A stretch of 64,000 nt of DNA from Chloroflexota bacterium (GTDB lineage: Bacteria > Chloroflexota > UBA6077 > FW602-bin22 > JACPRP01): positions 1-64,000 of the forward strand of contig JACPRP010000118.1 in the NCBI GenBank assembly GCA_016189905.1, written 5' to 3'. Made by a program: the position numbers and the translations under genes. Position 1 is the first letter of the stretch, and every line of letters begins with the position of its first letter. Under the pieces are notes generated by a model that saw only the letters and a program-made list of their open reading frames with translations, was not told where the DNA came from and searched no databases. This document shows positions 53,951-62,944 of the stretch, in pieces.

Positions 53951-56101
53951 TCACAGGCTGGTTTCCGCCGCGTAGAGCAGGCGTGAGGCGGTGATGCCGT
54001 GCAGCGCCTGTTCGAAATGGCTCATGCTCAAGGGCGCGGTTCTGGCGAAATCGGCCTCGCGAAGCGCACACATCTTCGCTTCCTGGCAGAGCGCGTCGAT
54101 TTCGGCCCCCGAGAAACCTTCGGTGCACCGAGCCATATCCTCGGCGATCTCGTCGGCGATCGCGGCTCGATCCAACGGCATGTTCCTCAATTGAATCCTG
54201 AATATCGCCTCTCTCTCTTCGCATGTCGGCAGCGGAACGAGCACGTGCATCCCAAAGCGGCCCGGTCGCAGCATCGCTGTGTCCAGAGCCTCCAGACGGT
54301 TGGTGGCGCCGATCACCACGACTTTGCTCAGCGCTTCGACGCCGTCCATTTCGGCCAGAAGCTGGCTCACGACGCGCTCGGTCGTCTTGGTCCCTTCATC
54401 CGTGCCTCGCACCGGCGCGATGGCGTCAAGCTGGTCGAAGAAGAGAACTGACGGCGCGACCTGGCGCGCTACACTGAAGACGTGGCGTATGCCCTGCTCG
54501 GATTCGCCCAGCCACTTGCTGAATATTTCGGGCCCTTTGACGGCGATGAAGTTGGCCTGGCACTCGCTGGCGATGGCCTTTGCCAGTAGGGTCTTTCCCG
54601 TGCCGGGAGGTCCGTAGAGCAAGATCCCGCTTGCTGGCCTGAGGTTTATTGCCGCGAAGACCTCCGGATGAAGCAACGGCATCTCGACGAGTTCCTTGAG
54701 CTGCCTCTTGACCGGTTCCAGGCCGCCGACATCGTCCCAGGAGACGTCAGGGATGGAGACCACTGCCTCGCGCATCGCCGATGGCTTGGCCTTCGGAAGG
54801 GCCAGGTCGAAGTCCTCTTTCTCGACGACGAGCTGTTGCGGCGCCAGTTCGACGCTGCGGAGTTCGTGTGTCCGGCCCTTCAAGCTGCGACGCAGCGTGT
54901 TCAGTCCAGCCTCTCGGCACAACTCCATCAGATCGGCGCCGACGCATCCGTGCGTCGCGGCGGCAACAGCATCCAGATGATCCATTGCCGCGTGCGATAG
55001 CGGCATCTCGCGTGTGTGAACCTGTAGAATCTGGAGACGGCCTGCCTTGTCTGGCGGGCCAATGAACAGCTCGCGGTCGAAGCGACCGGGCCGACGGAAC
55101 GCCACGTCGATCGTGTCGATGCGGTTGGTCGTGCCGATGATGAGCACCCCGTCGACTCGCTTCAAGCCGTCCATCAGCGCCAGGAACTGGGTCGTCAGCC
55201 GAGTATCCGATTGAGAGCCGCTTTCCCCTCGCTTCGGGGCGATCGCGTCCAGCTCATCGACGAAGATGATCGACGGCGCGTGGTGAATGGCTTCGCCGAA
55301 GATGCGACGAAGGTTTGATTCCGACTCGCCGTAGATGGTTCCGATAATGTCGGGGCCATTAATATAGTAGAAGCGAGCGTCGATCTCGTTGGCCACGGCC
55401 CGCGCCAGGTGGGTCTTGCCCGAGCCAGGAGGGCCGTAGAAGAGCAGGCCACGCGGCGGCCTGATGCCCAGTTGGCGATAGGCGTGTGGGAACTGCAGCG
55501 GCACCTCGATCAATTCCCGCAGCAGGTGGATCTCCCGGTCCAGCCCGCCGACGTCCTCGAACGTAACCTCCTGTGGCGGCTCGGCATGCGGGGTGGCCGA
55601 CAGGTCCACCTCTATTTCGGTTTCCTCGGTGACCATGCCAGGGCCATCCTCCAGCTCTACCACCGTGTAGACCGTTCCAGCAGATGAGTGGGGGAAATTG
55701 GCGTAGAGCACCGAGCCCACGCTGATGAGGGCGCGGTTATCGATGAACTGGTCCTTTATGTGGTGCTCGAGGTCGTGGGCTAGGGTTACGTCCACCGCCG
55801 GCAGGAGCTTCGCGTTGCGCACTGCTTCCACCTGTGGCACCTTCTCGATCCATAGCTCTTGGCCCACGCGGACCTTGAGACCTTGCCTCAAGTACTGGTC
55901 GATCCGGACCAGACCTTTACCTCGATCATCCGCGAGCGGCTGCCCGACCCGCGCGAGAACGCGCCGTCCGAAGATGTTTCTGAGCTCGATGACATCCTCC
56001 GTCTGGATACCAGTCGTCTCCATAACGGATGGATCTAGAAACGCCAGGAAATGCCCGGCATAATCGATCGCCGATCTCTCTGCACGTAAAGATAGACTCA
56101 T
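53951..56101 (-). CDS. CDC48/VAT-like double AAA ATPase
   Basis: 716 residues. An N-terminal CDC48_N-like double-psi barrel precedes two AAA domains, each with Walker A ('YGPPGSGKTHLARA' in D1, 'YGPPGTGKTLLAKA' in D2). D1 has the normal Walker B 'IIFVDELDAIAP'; D2 reads 'VLFFDQLDAIAP', so the catalytic Glu is Gln (codon at 54431-54433). D1 keeps both arginine fingers ('RRPGRFDREL'), while D2 has 'LRPGRFGMHV'. CDC48 unfolds proteins as a hexamer. ATG 56101 has GGAAGG upstream. Confidence 0.92.
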   Translation of the reverse strand: MSLSLRAERSAIDYAGHFLAFLDPSVMETTGIQTEDVIELRNIFGRRVLARVGQPLADDRGKGLVRIDQYLRQGLKVRVGQELWIEKVPQVEAVRNAKLLPAVDVTLAHDLEHHIKDQFIDNRALISVGSVLYANFPHSSAGTVYTVVELEDGPGMVTEETEIEVDLSATPHAEPPQEVTFEDVGGLDREIHLLRELIEVPLQFPHAYRQLGIRPPRGLLFYGPPGSGKTHLARAVANEIDARFYYINGPDIIGTIYGESESNLRRIFGEAIHHAPSIIFVDELDAIAPKRGESGSQSDTRLTTQFLALMDGLKRVDGVLIIGTTNRIDTIDVAFRRPGRFDRELFIGPPDKAGRLQILQVHTREMPLSHAAMDHLDAVAAATHGCVGADLMELCREAGLNTLRRSLKGRTHELRSVELAPQQLVVEKEDFDLALPKAKPSAMREAVVSIPDVSWDDVGGLEPVKRQLKELVEMPLLHPEVFAAINLRPASGILLYGPPGTGKTLLAKAIASECQANFIAVKGPEIFSKWLGESEQGIRHVFSVARQVAPSVLFFDQLDAIAPVRGTDEGTKTTERVVSQLLAEMDGVEALSKVVVIGATNRLEALDTAMLRPGRFGMHVLVPLPTCEEREAIFRIQLRNMPLDRAAIADEIAEDMARCTEGFSGAEIDALCQEAKMCALREADFARTAPLSMSHFEQALHGITASRLLYAAETSL

Positions 56102-56229
56102 TTCTGCCTTCCCTTCCCACGAATTCGCACCCAGGCAGCGCATCGATAGCGAAGCTGCTGTTCGCAAAGATACACTCTGGGTACCTGGCTGTATATCTGA
56201 CTTCGGTACGGTTTTGATTACCTCACGCC

Positions 56230-59160
56230 TCAAGACGCCTGGAATTCGGTAAACTGGCCGATGATGCCTTCTCCGAGCGCCCATTGGTAGACCGAAATGC
56301 CCCCTTTGCGCCCGAAGAGCTTCAGCTTGCGGCGGATACTGCTCACGTGATACCGTAGCGTGTTATCGGTGATGCACATGCTCCGCGCAAGATTCGCCCG
56401 GTGTGATTCGCTCCAGCTCCCAGACTTTTCTTCCGTGTTGCGCAGGGGGAGATAATATCGGGCAAAGATGTCGATCTCCCTCCAGGTAAGTCCGTAAGCG
56501 TGGCGGAGCCGCAGGATGCCCGCCACAGTGAGCCGCTGGTCGGCAAGCGCACTGACGATCCGGGCACGCAAATCGTCGTCCTTGCAGGTTGATAACAGCG
56601 GATCGGCGGCGCCAGGATGCTGCGCGTTGGACCCCGCGAGGTCCAGTATGAGCCGCGTCGCCAACTCTCGCAACCCCGCGTCGCTTTCGGACAGGAGCGG
56701 CAGGAAAAAACGAAGCTGAGCGAGGGTGAGGCGCCTCACACAAAGCTTCAGCACGTAGTTACGCGCCAGGTTCTCTCTCAATGCTTCTGCCGCAAGCAAG
56801 GCCACAGCGTCAGGCTGCCAGAGAAAGAAATTGAAGCACTGCTCACGCTCGGCGAAGTGCAGGGCTTCGAGCAGGTGCCGCCGTCCACGGACGAACTCGC
56901 TTTGATCGTAGCATAGCCTGGCCAGGTGCAAACGCACTCCCGCCAGCCGGTACTCTAACCGCAGCCGGTCGAACAGTCCCACCGCGTTCGAGAGATACTG
57001 CTCGGCCTCGTCCACATTCCCTGATTCCAGCGCCACCACGCCGAGGACAGCTCGGGCGCACGCCAGATCGATCGGTGCCCCTCGCTGTTCGGCATCCTCC
57101 ATCTCTCTGAAGCAAAGCTGCCGCGCTTCGCTGAGTCGCCCCTGACGCAGCCACACGTATCCCAGACCACCGGTATCGGCTGAATCGTCGTCGGCAAAAG
57201 CAGAAACAGCCCTCGCCGCCGCGAAGTCGTTGCTGGCGAACGTGATGCTCGACTTCGCCCAGGTCAGCTTGTTGAGCAGCTTGATTAGCCCGCGGCGCGC
57301 GGCTATCTCCATCGCGCGGTCCAACAGCGGCAGCGCCTCTTCGAAGTCGCCCTTCGTCGCGTGAATAAGCGCCATCAGGTCGAGACAGTGTACTGTGGTG
57401 CGCTCGCCCAGGCTCTCGGTCTGGCACAGTTGGTAGGCCTGTTCAGCCATCTGTAGAGCGGAGCGAATCCTTCCCTGCTGCAGTTGGACCCATGCCAGGC
57501 GACGCGTCGCGCGGGCGCGCAGGACCAGTGAGGCGCGATGATTGTCCGCCCGCTCTAGCAGCGACATTGCCTTATCGAAAGAATCGGCTGCCTCGACAAA
57601 ACGTCCGCAGGTAGCGTAGCCCAGGATCAGGTGCGTGTGAATCTCGGCGCGTAGATTGTGGCCCCCCTTGGGCACGACGCTGAGCGCTTCCTCCAGCAGG
57701 CGCAGCGCCTCGGCAGGCTTGCGCGATTCGAAGGCAATCGTCGTTCTTTCCAGCATAGTGCGCGCAATGCCGTCTGACTCCTTCTGCTGTCGGAACAACC
57801 GCTCCGCGCGCTCGAGGATCACCGACGCCGGCTGCAGCTTATCCTCGAGACGCAGGACCCCGCTCCTGTGGACGAGTAACCAGGGATCTTTTTCCAGGAC
57901 GGTCTCGGGAATCCGGCTCAGCCAGTCACGAATCGTGGCTACCTCTCCCGCGCCGATCAGCCGGGTGGCCTGAAGTCGGATGATCCTTGAGGCCGATCGC
58001 CAGTGCTGCCCCTGGCAATAATGATGGAAGGCGGCCTCCCAGTTCTCTTCGTTTTCGAATATCTGCCCGCAGTCCTTGTGTAACGCCCGAATGGCGTTCT
58101 TGCCTTCCCGACGCCGCAGCCTCGCCTGCAGGAAATCCTGAAAAAGCGGGTGATAGCGATAAACAGGCTCATCGCCCTGCAGACCCTGATAGAAAAGCTG
58201 GCTGTGACCACGGCTTAGCCTATCGAGCATCGTTCCAGCGTCGGCACTTTCGAGAAGATTGTCGGCCGCGCCCGGTGTTAGCTGAAAGAGATGCGCGGTC
58301 ATCTCCATGAAACGCTGAGTGGCTGGCGGCTGTGTCTCCAGGAAGTGAAAAGCCAGGTAATCTGAGATTGGTGGCTCGACACCGCGCATCTCGAGTAGCT
58401 CGCCGTCGAAATCGTCGCCGCGTCCGACCAATCGCTGGCAAAGCATCTGCAATGCCGCCGCCCATCCCTGAGCTCGTTCCGCGATCTGAGCCAGGCTGTC
58501 ACCGGATAGACCGTGAAGGCCGCGCTCCCGCAGTAGATCTCTCGTTTCTTCGTCCGTGAACGCCATGTCCGCTTCAGTGAGGTCGAGCACCTGGCCGTAC
58601 TGGCGCAGGCGGGCGAGCTGGGCCGTAGCGATGTCGCGTCGCGACGACACGAACAGATGGCACTCGGCCGGAAGATATGCCAAAAGATAGTCCAGAATCT
58701 CCGCGATCTCTGGCGAATGGCTGACCGCCTCGAAGCCATCCAGCACCAGTGCGGACTGACAATATCCCGGACCCGCCAGCGCGGCGATCAACGCGGCGAG
58801 CGAGGCCTGGTGAGTCCCAGCGGATTGATCTATCAGCTCCACGCCGTGCTCGATGCGGGTCAGGTGAGGGAGACTCTGTCTGAAGCCCTCGGCAAGGTAG
58901 AACAGAAACCGCGCAGGGTCCACATCGTCCTGATCCAACCGATACCAGATCGTTGGCCAGCCGATTGAAGAGACGTATGAGGACAGAAGACCGGTCTTGC
59001 CGTAGCCCGCCGCCGCTGTGAGAATCGTGGCCCGTCGCCGCGTGCCGATCTCAAGCCTCTCATACAGCCTGACCCGAGGGATCAAACTGCCTGGTTGAGG
59101 CTCTGGCGATAGTTTGGCTAGAAGCGTGGCGTGCGCGATGGGGTCAGAAACGGTTATCAT
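56230..59160 (-). CDS. MalT-like large transcriptional regulator with TPRs
   Basis: 976 residues. NTPase domain with Walker A 'TAAAGYGKTGLLSSYV' near residue 50, a long TPR-like helical region (about residues 400-800), and a C-terminal LuxR-type HTH that begins 'GLTWREIDIFARYYLPL'. About 18 extra residues lie between the first helix and the recognition part 'MCITDNTLRYHVSSIRRKLK', so the HTH is split compared with NarL-type domains. AAGGAAAG precedes the ATG. It lies 128 nt upstream of the CDC48 gene on the same strand. Confidence 0.88.
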   Translation of the reverse strand: MITVSDPIAHATLLAKLSPEPQPGSLIPRVRLYERLEIGTRRRATILTAAAGYGKTGLLSSYVSSIGWPTIWYRLDQDDVDPARFLFYLAEGFRQSLPHLTRIEHGVELIDQSAGTHQASLAALIAALAGPGYCQSALVLDGFEAVSHSPEIAEILDYLLAYLPAECHLFVSSRRDIATAQLARLRQYGQVLDLTEADMAFTDEETRDLLRERGLHGLSGDSLAQIAERAQGWAAALQMLCQRLVGRGDDFDGELLEMRGVEPPISDYLAFHFLETQPPATQRFMEMTAHLFQLTPGAADNLLESADAGTMLDRLSRGHSQLFYQGLQGDEPVYRYHPLFQDFLQARLRRREGKNAIRALHKDCGQIFENEENWEAAFHHYCQGQHWRSASRIIRLQATRLIGAGEVATIRDWLSRIPETVLEKDPWLLVHRSGVLRLEDKLQPASVILERAERLFRQQKESDGIARTMLERTTIAFESRKPAEALRLLEEALSVVPKGGHNLRAEIHTHLILGYATCGRFVEAADSFDKAMSLLERADNHRASLVLRARATRRLAWVQLQQGRIRSALQMAEQAYQLCQTESLGERTTVHCLDLMALIHATKGDFEEALPLLDRAMEIAARRGLIKLLNKLTWAKSSITFASNDFAAARAVSAFADDDSADTGGLGYVWLRQGRLSEARQLCFREMEDAEQRGAPIDLACARAVLGVVALESGNVDEAEQYLSNAVGLFDRLRLEYRLAGVRLHLARLCYDQSEFVRGRRHLLEALHFAEREQCFNFFLWQPDAVALLAAEALRENLARNYVLKLCVRRLTLAQLRFFLPLLSESDAGLRELATRLILDLAGSNAQHPGAADPLLSTCKDDDLRARIVSALADQRLTVAGILRLRHAYGLTWREIDIFARYYLPLRNTEEKSGSWSESHRANLARSMCITDNTLRYHVSSIRRKLKLFGRKGGISVYQWALGEGIIGQFTEFQAS

Positions 59161-59629
59161 CTTTCCTTAGCTTGAAGGCCCGTCCCGACTGGGCCGCAAT
59201 CCTATCCGAATCTCATCACAGTGGCTTAATGAAGAGGACTACCTTACGGACGTTCATCTGGGCAAATACTCTGGAGAAGCGATTCCACCTATCCACTCCC
59301 AGCAAACGCGATTATATCACAGTGGACTGGCCAGTCAAGGTTTAGCCGCGCCATAATCCACAGCCATAATCCATAATATTGACGCCGCTGCCACCGTGTG
59401 GTATTGTGGCCACGACGGACGGGAAACCGACCTCTTCTACACTGTTTACTGTGCAAAATGCATCTTGCAGTTGCGGCCCTCTGTGGCTGCATGGGATGGG
59501 GCGATGGCAGCGCCTGTTTTCTGGTGCAAGCGCATCTCGTAGTGGTGGCCCTGTGTGGCCGCATGGAGTGGGGTTGGAGGCAACGCCCATTTCCGCACCA
59601 AAACTATACTAGACAATGGGGTTTGAAAG
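59161..59629. other. Repeat-rich intergenic stretch
   Basis: 469 nt between divergent genes. It contains the 72-bp imperfect tandem duplication described at 59461-59604 and nothing that I can support as a gene. Confidence 0.5.
59461..59604. repeat. Imperfect 72-bp tandem duplication
   Basis: Copy 1 begins CATCTTGCAG at 59461 and copy 2 begins CATCTCGTAG at 59533. Each carries GGCC-CTSTGT-GGC in a small hairpin whose flanks change but still pair. The 3' part (ATTTCCGCACCAAAAC) resembles bases near 24654 (ATTTCCGCACTAGAAAC), so it may be part of a dispersed element. Confidence 0.6.
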
Positions 59630-60262
59630 TTGGGTAAGAAGCCGATTATCAAGGTCCTCCACGTGGGGATGTTTGAGACGAACTGTATTCTTGTGGTGTG
59701 TCCAGAAACACGCGAAGCGATCGTGGTCGATCCCGGCTTCGACGGGGACGCCATCATGCGGGCGGTCGACGAGCTGCAAGCAAAGGTGAAGTACATTGTC
59801 ATCACGCACGCGCATCCCGATCACATCCTCGCCTGCGACCAGGTAAAGGCGGCGACCGGGGCGCCGGTCCTCGTCCATCCGCTCGACGCGCCCGCGATGA
59901 CCAGGATGCCGAGCGAGCTGACCTTCTGGCTGAAAGAGAAGCCGATCATGGCGCCGGCGGACGAGTTCATCAACGAGGGGGACGAGCTGACCATCGGGCA
60001 GGTGGTTCTGAAGGTGCTGCACACGCCAGGACATTCCAGGGGCCATATCTCGCTGGTCACGGATGGGATCGCGATTGTGGGTGACGTGCTCTTTTTCCAG
60101 GGAATCGGCAGAACGGATTTCCCCGGCGGCAGCTTCCCTGAGCTGATCGACTCCATCAAGACCAAGCTCTTCCCGCTCGGCGACGACACGGTCGTCTATC
60201 CCGGCCACGGCCCCGCGACGACCATCGGTGACGAGCGCACAACCAACCCATTCTTAGTGTAG
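59630..60262 (+). CDS. MBL-fold metallo-hydrolase (glyoxalase II-like)
   Basis: 210 residues. The zinc motif is 'IVITHAHPDHILACDQV', with further ligands in 'LHTPGHSRGHISLV', 'AIVGDVLFFQGIGRTDF' and 'VVYPGHGPATTIGDE'. This matches the hydroxyacylglutathione hydrolase-like group, with thioester, persulfide or other substrates. The start is TTG 59630, with GGGG 8 nt upstream. It stands alone between repeat-rich regions. Confidence 0.88.
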   Translation: MGKKPIIKVLHVGMFETNCILVVCPETREAIVVDPGFDGDAIMRAVDELQAKVKYIVITHAHPDHILACDQVKAATGAPVLVHPLDAPAMTRMPSELTFWLKEKPIMAPADEFINEGDELTIGQVVLKVLHTPGHSRGHISLVTDGIAIVGDVLFFQGIGRTDFPGGSFPELIDSIKTKLFPLGDDTVVYPGHGPATTIGDERTTNPFLV

Positions 60263-60325
60263 TTTCCAGTGCGCTGATTCGCAGGCTGGATAGGGCAAAA
60301 CCGCTATAAGACCGCAAGGCTGGTA

Positions 60326-60391
60326 GGGGCAAAGCATTCGCGCCTTCTCCTTACGTATTGCCCCGATGGTATGGCGCGAATGCTTTGCCCC
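60326..60391. repeat. 66-bp inverted-repeat element, copy 2
   Basis: Perfect 19-bp arms (60326-60344 and 60373-60391) around a 28-nt loop containing TACGTA. Copy 1 is at 30026-30091. The arms have GGGGCAAAGCATTCGCGCC-type sequence. Confidence 0.8.
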
Positions 60392-60493
60392 ACGGTCTTG
60401 CCCAACCACCTGCCTTCACCTTTCCGCAGAAGGGCCGACGATTCTTACTTTTTCGTTGCCAGATTTGCGCGTGGGTCACATAACGATCGGGGT

Positions 60494-60618
60494 CAGACCG
60501 ACGCGGTTTCCCGATTCAGACCGACGCAGTTCTCCAATTCAGACCGACGCAGTTCTCCAATTCAGACCGACGCGGTTTCCCAATTCAGACCGACGCGGTT
60601 TTCAAAACCGCGTCGGTC
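60494..60618. repeat. 23-bp tandem array ending in a palindrome
   Basis: Four units of 23 bp (starting at 60494, 60517, 60540 and 60563), each beginning CAGACCGACGC, followed by a fifth start at 60586. The fifth closes as a palindrome with 15-bp arms (60588-60602 and 60604-60618) and a 1-nt centre. This is the densest site of the GACCGACGCGG family. No other feature was seen in 60263-60747. Confidence 0.85.
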
Positions 60619-60747
60619 TCGGCCGTCGGAATCAAAAGCCGCCCACTACTGAACGACAATCTCCGGCTCGAAATCCTGCCGTTCGGCCATCTCGACCGTC
60701 ACGGGCAACCTTGCCCAGGCTTTTACTCCGACATACCAGATCTAACC

Positions 60748-62439
60748 TTAGCACTCTGTCCCTGTGTAAACAGTGTAATTCTTGTACACCCGAGGGAAGT
60801 ACAGCCTGGTAGATCCACCGCTTGGCGAGATGCCGAAAAGCTGGAAGCCTGTGCTCGTAGCCGTCGGCTCCACCTCTGCGCTGCCATACTGCGCGCTCGC
60901 GGTATACTGCTCGACCAGAATGTACGGGCTGCCGCCGATGATGTAGTCGTTTGATGTTAATCCGTTATTATCGGTGGCGCCTGGCAGCCATTTTGTGTAA
61001 GATCTCGCGAGATTGAGGTTCGTCGCATATCCAGCTTTGTCGACCCAATAAGCCCGCACGGCTCTCGGCGACGCCGTTATGGAATAGCTACGTCCGCTTG
61101 GAGAATTGTTCCACGCGACGGTTACTTTCCTGGACGAAGGCTCGCAAAATGTAACTATGTCCACACCGCGGTCGGTCGTCTTCTGAACGGAGGAGTAATT
61201 CGAGAAATACTGCGACGCGACCTGATACGCGGTGAAGGATGGACGCTGCGTGTTATCGTTGCGCAGGAGGCCGAAAGCCTCGGCGTTGCCATCGTCGTAT
61301 TGCTGGAAAGCGAAAATCTGCTGCACATTGGCAGCCAGTCCGTAAGCGATCGCCTGGATGACGTATGAGGCAGCTTCATCCATCGTCGCGCTGCCAAAGT
61401 ACGCCTTGTTCTCGCCGCCGAATGGCGGCCTGGTCGGATCGTTCCATATCGGCACGCCGGTCTCGTTGACCCAGACCGGCTTGGCTCCCAACCCGTAGCT
61501 CTGCAGGGTGCTCCGTGCCTGGTTGACCATATCGTACATCTGCGAGGATCGGTTGTACCAGTGCTGCGCCATCGCGTCAAAATAATGGTTGTTCGCCGCC
61601 GCTGCATTATCAGCCTTGATAGCGGCTAGGATCTGGCTCAAGAAGTTCTGGTTCGGCCACGTCCAGTGGGCTAATCCCCCCATCAATACCGTCGCTTCCG
61701 GGTCTGCGAACTTGGCCGCAATATAGCCAACCTTTAGCAACCTGAAGTACTGCTCCACGGACCCGCTCCAGAAGGACGGATTATCCGGCTCGTTCCACAT
61801 CTCCCAGACCCTAATTCCAGGCTTATAACGATATACCGTATTATAGACGAAGCGTGCCCAGTAGTTTCTTGGGTTAATGGTCTTATAAGGCCCAGGCGTA
61901 TCTGAGCCATCGGTGAATATCTTTTCATTAAGGCCTGCTGGTGGTGCGGCAGCGGGGCTAAACGAATTAGGCAGGGAACCCGGCGGAACCGGCGCGAAAT
62001 ATCGTGGGCCTTCGCCAACGCGGGGTGGCGGAGCATCTTCTAGCAACCCGGGCATTGGGCTCGCTGCCCACGACGGCGTGCCGACCAGAATGGCATTCAC
62101 TTGGAGAGCATTGGCAATGTCTGATCTGACGACCGCGTCTTGAGCAGTGTAATCGGGGCTCCCATTTGAACCTTCGATCATATCCCAGTACATCGGCCAG
62201 CGGTCCCAGCCAGCGCCGAGACTCGTCGCCCGGCTGAAGCGATACGCCGGGAGCGACGGAATCTCTGCGCTGCCGATGAACACTATCCCCAGGCGGCTAT
62301 TGGCTGCGAGTGGCTGCGCTGCTGGTTCGGGCGCGACCTCGGCAACTGCCGGCCTCTGAAGTTGCGACGACATCGTGACGATCAGCGCCAGAAAGATCAA
62401 GCTCGTCAACGGGCGCACAGATTTAGTCCACCTACTCAC
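60748..62439 (-). CDS. Secreted clan-A glycoside hydrolase-like protein
   Basis: About 563 residues. The signal peptide region is 'SLIFLALIVTMSSQLQ'. A TIM-barrel has the acid/base Glu in 'VWEMWNEPDNPSFW' and the candidate nucleophile in 'KPVWVNETGVPIW', as in GH39/GH5-type enzymes. The C-terminus ends 'STRLYFPRVYKNYTVYTG', a tail common in secreted Chloroflexota proteins. The start is GTG 62439, with AGAGG upstream; the longer ATG 62463 has no site. It probably cleaves a polysaccharide outside the cell. Confidence 0.82.
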   Translation of the reverse strand: MSRWTKSVRPLTSLIFLALIVTMSSQLQRPAVAEVAPEPAAQPLAANSRLGIVFIGSAEIPSLPAYRFSRATSLGAGWDRWPMYWDMIEGSNGSPDYTAQDAVVRSDIANALQVNAILVGTPSWAASPMPGLLEDAPPPRVGEGPRYFAPVPPGSLPNSFSPAAAPPAGLNEKIFTDGSDTPGPYKTINPRNYWARFVYNTVYRYKPGIRVWEMWNEPDNPSFWSGSVEQYFRLLKVGYIAAKFADPEATVLMGGLAHWTWPNQNFLSQILAAIKADNAAAANNHYFDAMAQHWYNRSSQMYDMVNQARSTLQSYGLGAKPVWVNETGVPIWNDPTRPPFGGENKAYFGSATMDEAASYVIQAIAYGLAANVQQIFAFQQYDDGNAEAFGLLRNDNTQRPSFTAYQVASQYFSNYSSVQKTTDRGVDIVTFCEPSSRKVTVAWNNSPSGRSYSITASPRAVRAYWVDKAGYATNLNLARSYTKWLPGATDNNGLTSNDYIIGGSPYILVEQYTASAQYGSAEVEPTATSTGFQLFGISPSGGSTRLYFPRVYKNYTVYTGTEC

Positions 62440-62463
62440 ACCACCGCCTCTACCAACATCCAC

Positions 62464-62944
62464 GACACGACGGGCCCATTGTCGCGCCCTGTGAATCCCT
62501 GAATTCCACTTTCCATTAAGTATCTTGACAAGGTCACCTTACCAAATCAAGCGGCGCCTCACCGAACGCACCCGTAGCGCGGGCGGCTTGTCCCCCGCGG
62601 GGCGAGGTGAGCGGGGCGTCCGGCAGGTAAATGTGGCATTGTCAACGTATCTAACAATAGTTTTACCACAACGACGCCCTGAGTTCTCTTTGCGCCCTCT
62701 TTCCTTTCGCAGATGGACGCTTTGTCCTTCCGCAGAAGGACGGTGAAACTTTATGCCCTACATATTGCGAGGTACTTCATACTGCGTCGCCTATCTTACA
62801 TTAGCGACGAGCCGAGCGTCAAGGCCAATAAGTACCAATAGAGGGCCGGCCAACAACTAATACCTCTCCATCTTGCTTTTTGGGCACCAATCTTGCATCT
62901 ATCCACAAGACTTATCCTTGATCGCTGTGGAGAGGAGGGGAGCG
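62464..62944. other. Divergent intergenic stretch
   Basis: 481 nt between the two glycoside hydrolase genes. It includes a TCCTTCCGCAGAAGGA palindrome near 62726-62741 of the type also seen near 35845 and inside the composite repeat at 41144. No gene or clear promoter was seen. Confidence 0.45.

Noticed and set aside
60494-60618. Possible CRISPR array
   Set aside because: The units are directly adjacent with no unique spacers and belong to the dispersed palindrome family.
62889-62915. DnaA box / origin
   Set aside because: A single CTATCCACA match without a cluster and without dnaA nearby is not evidence.
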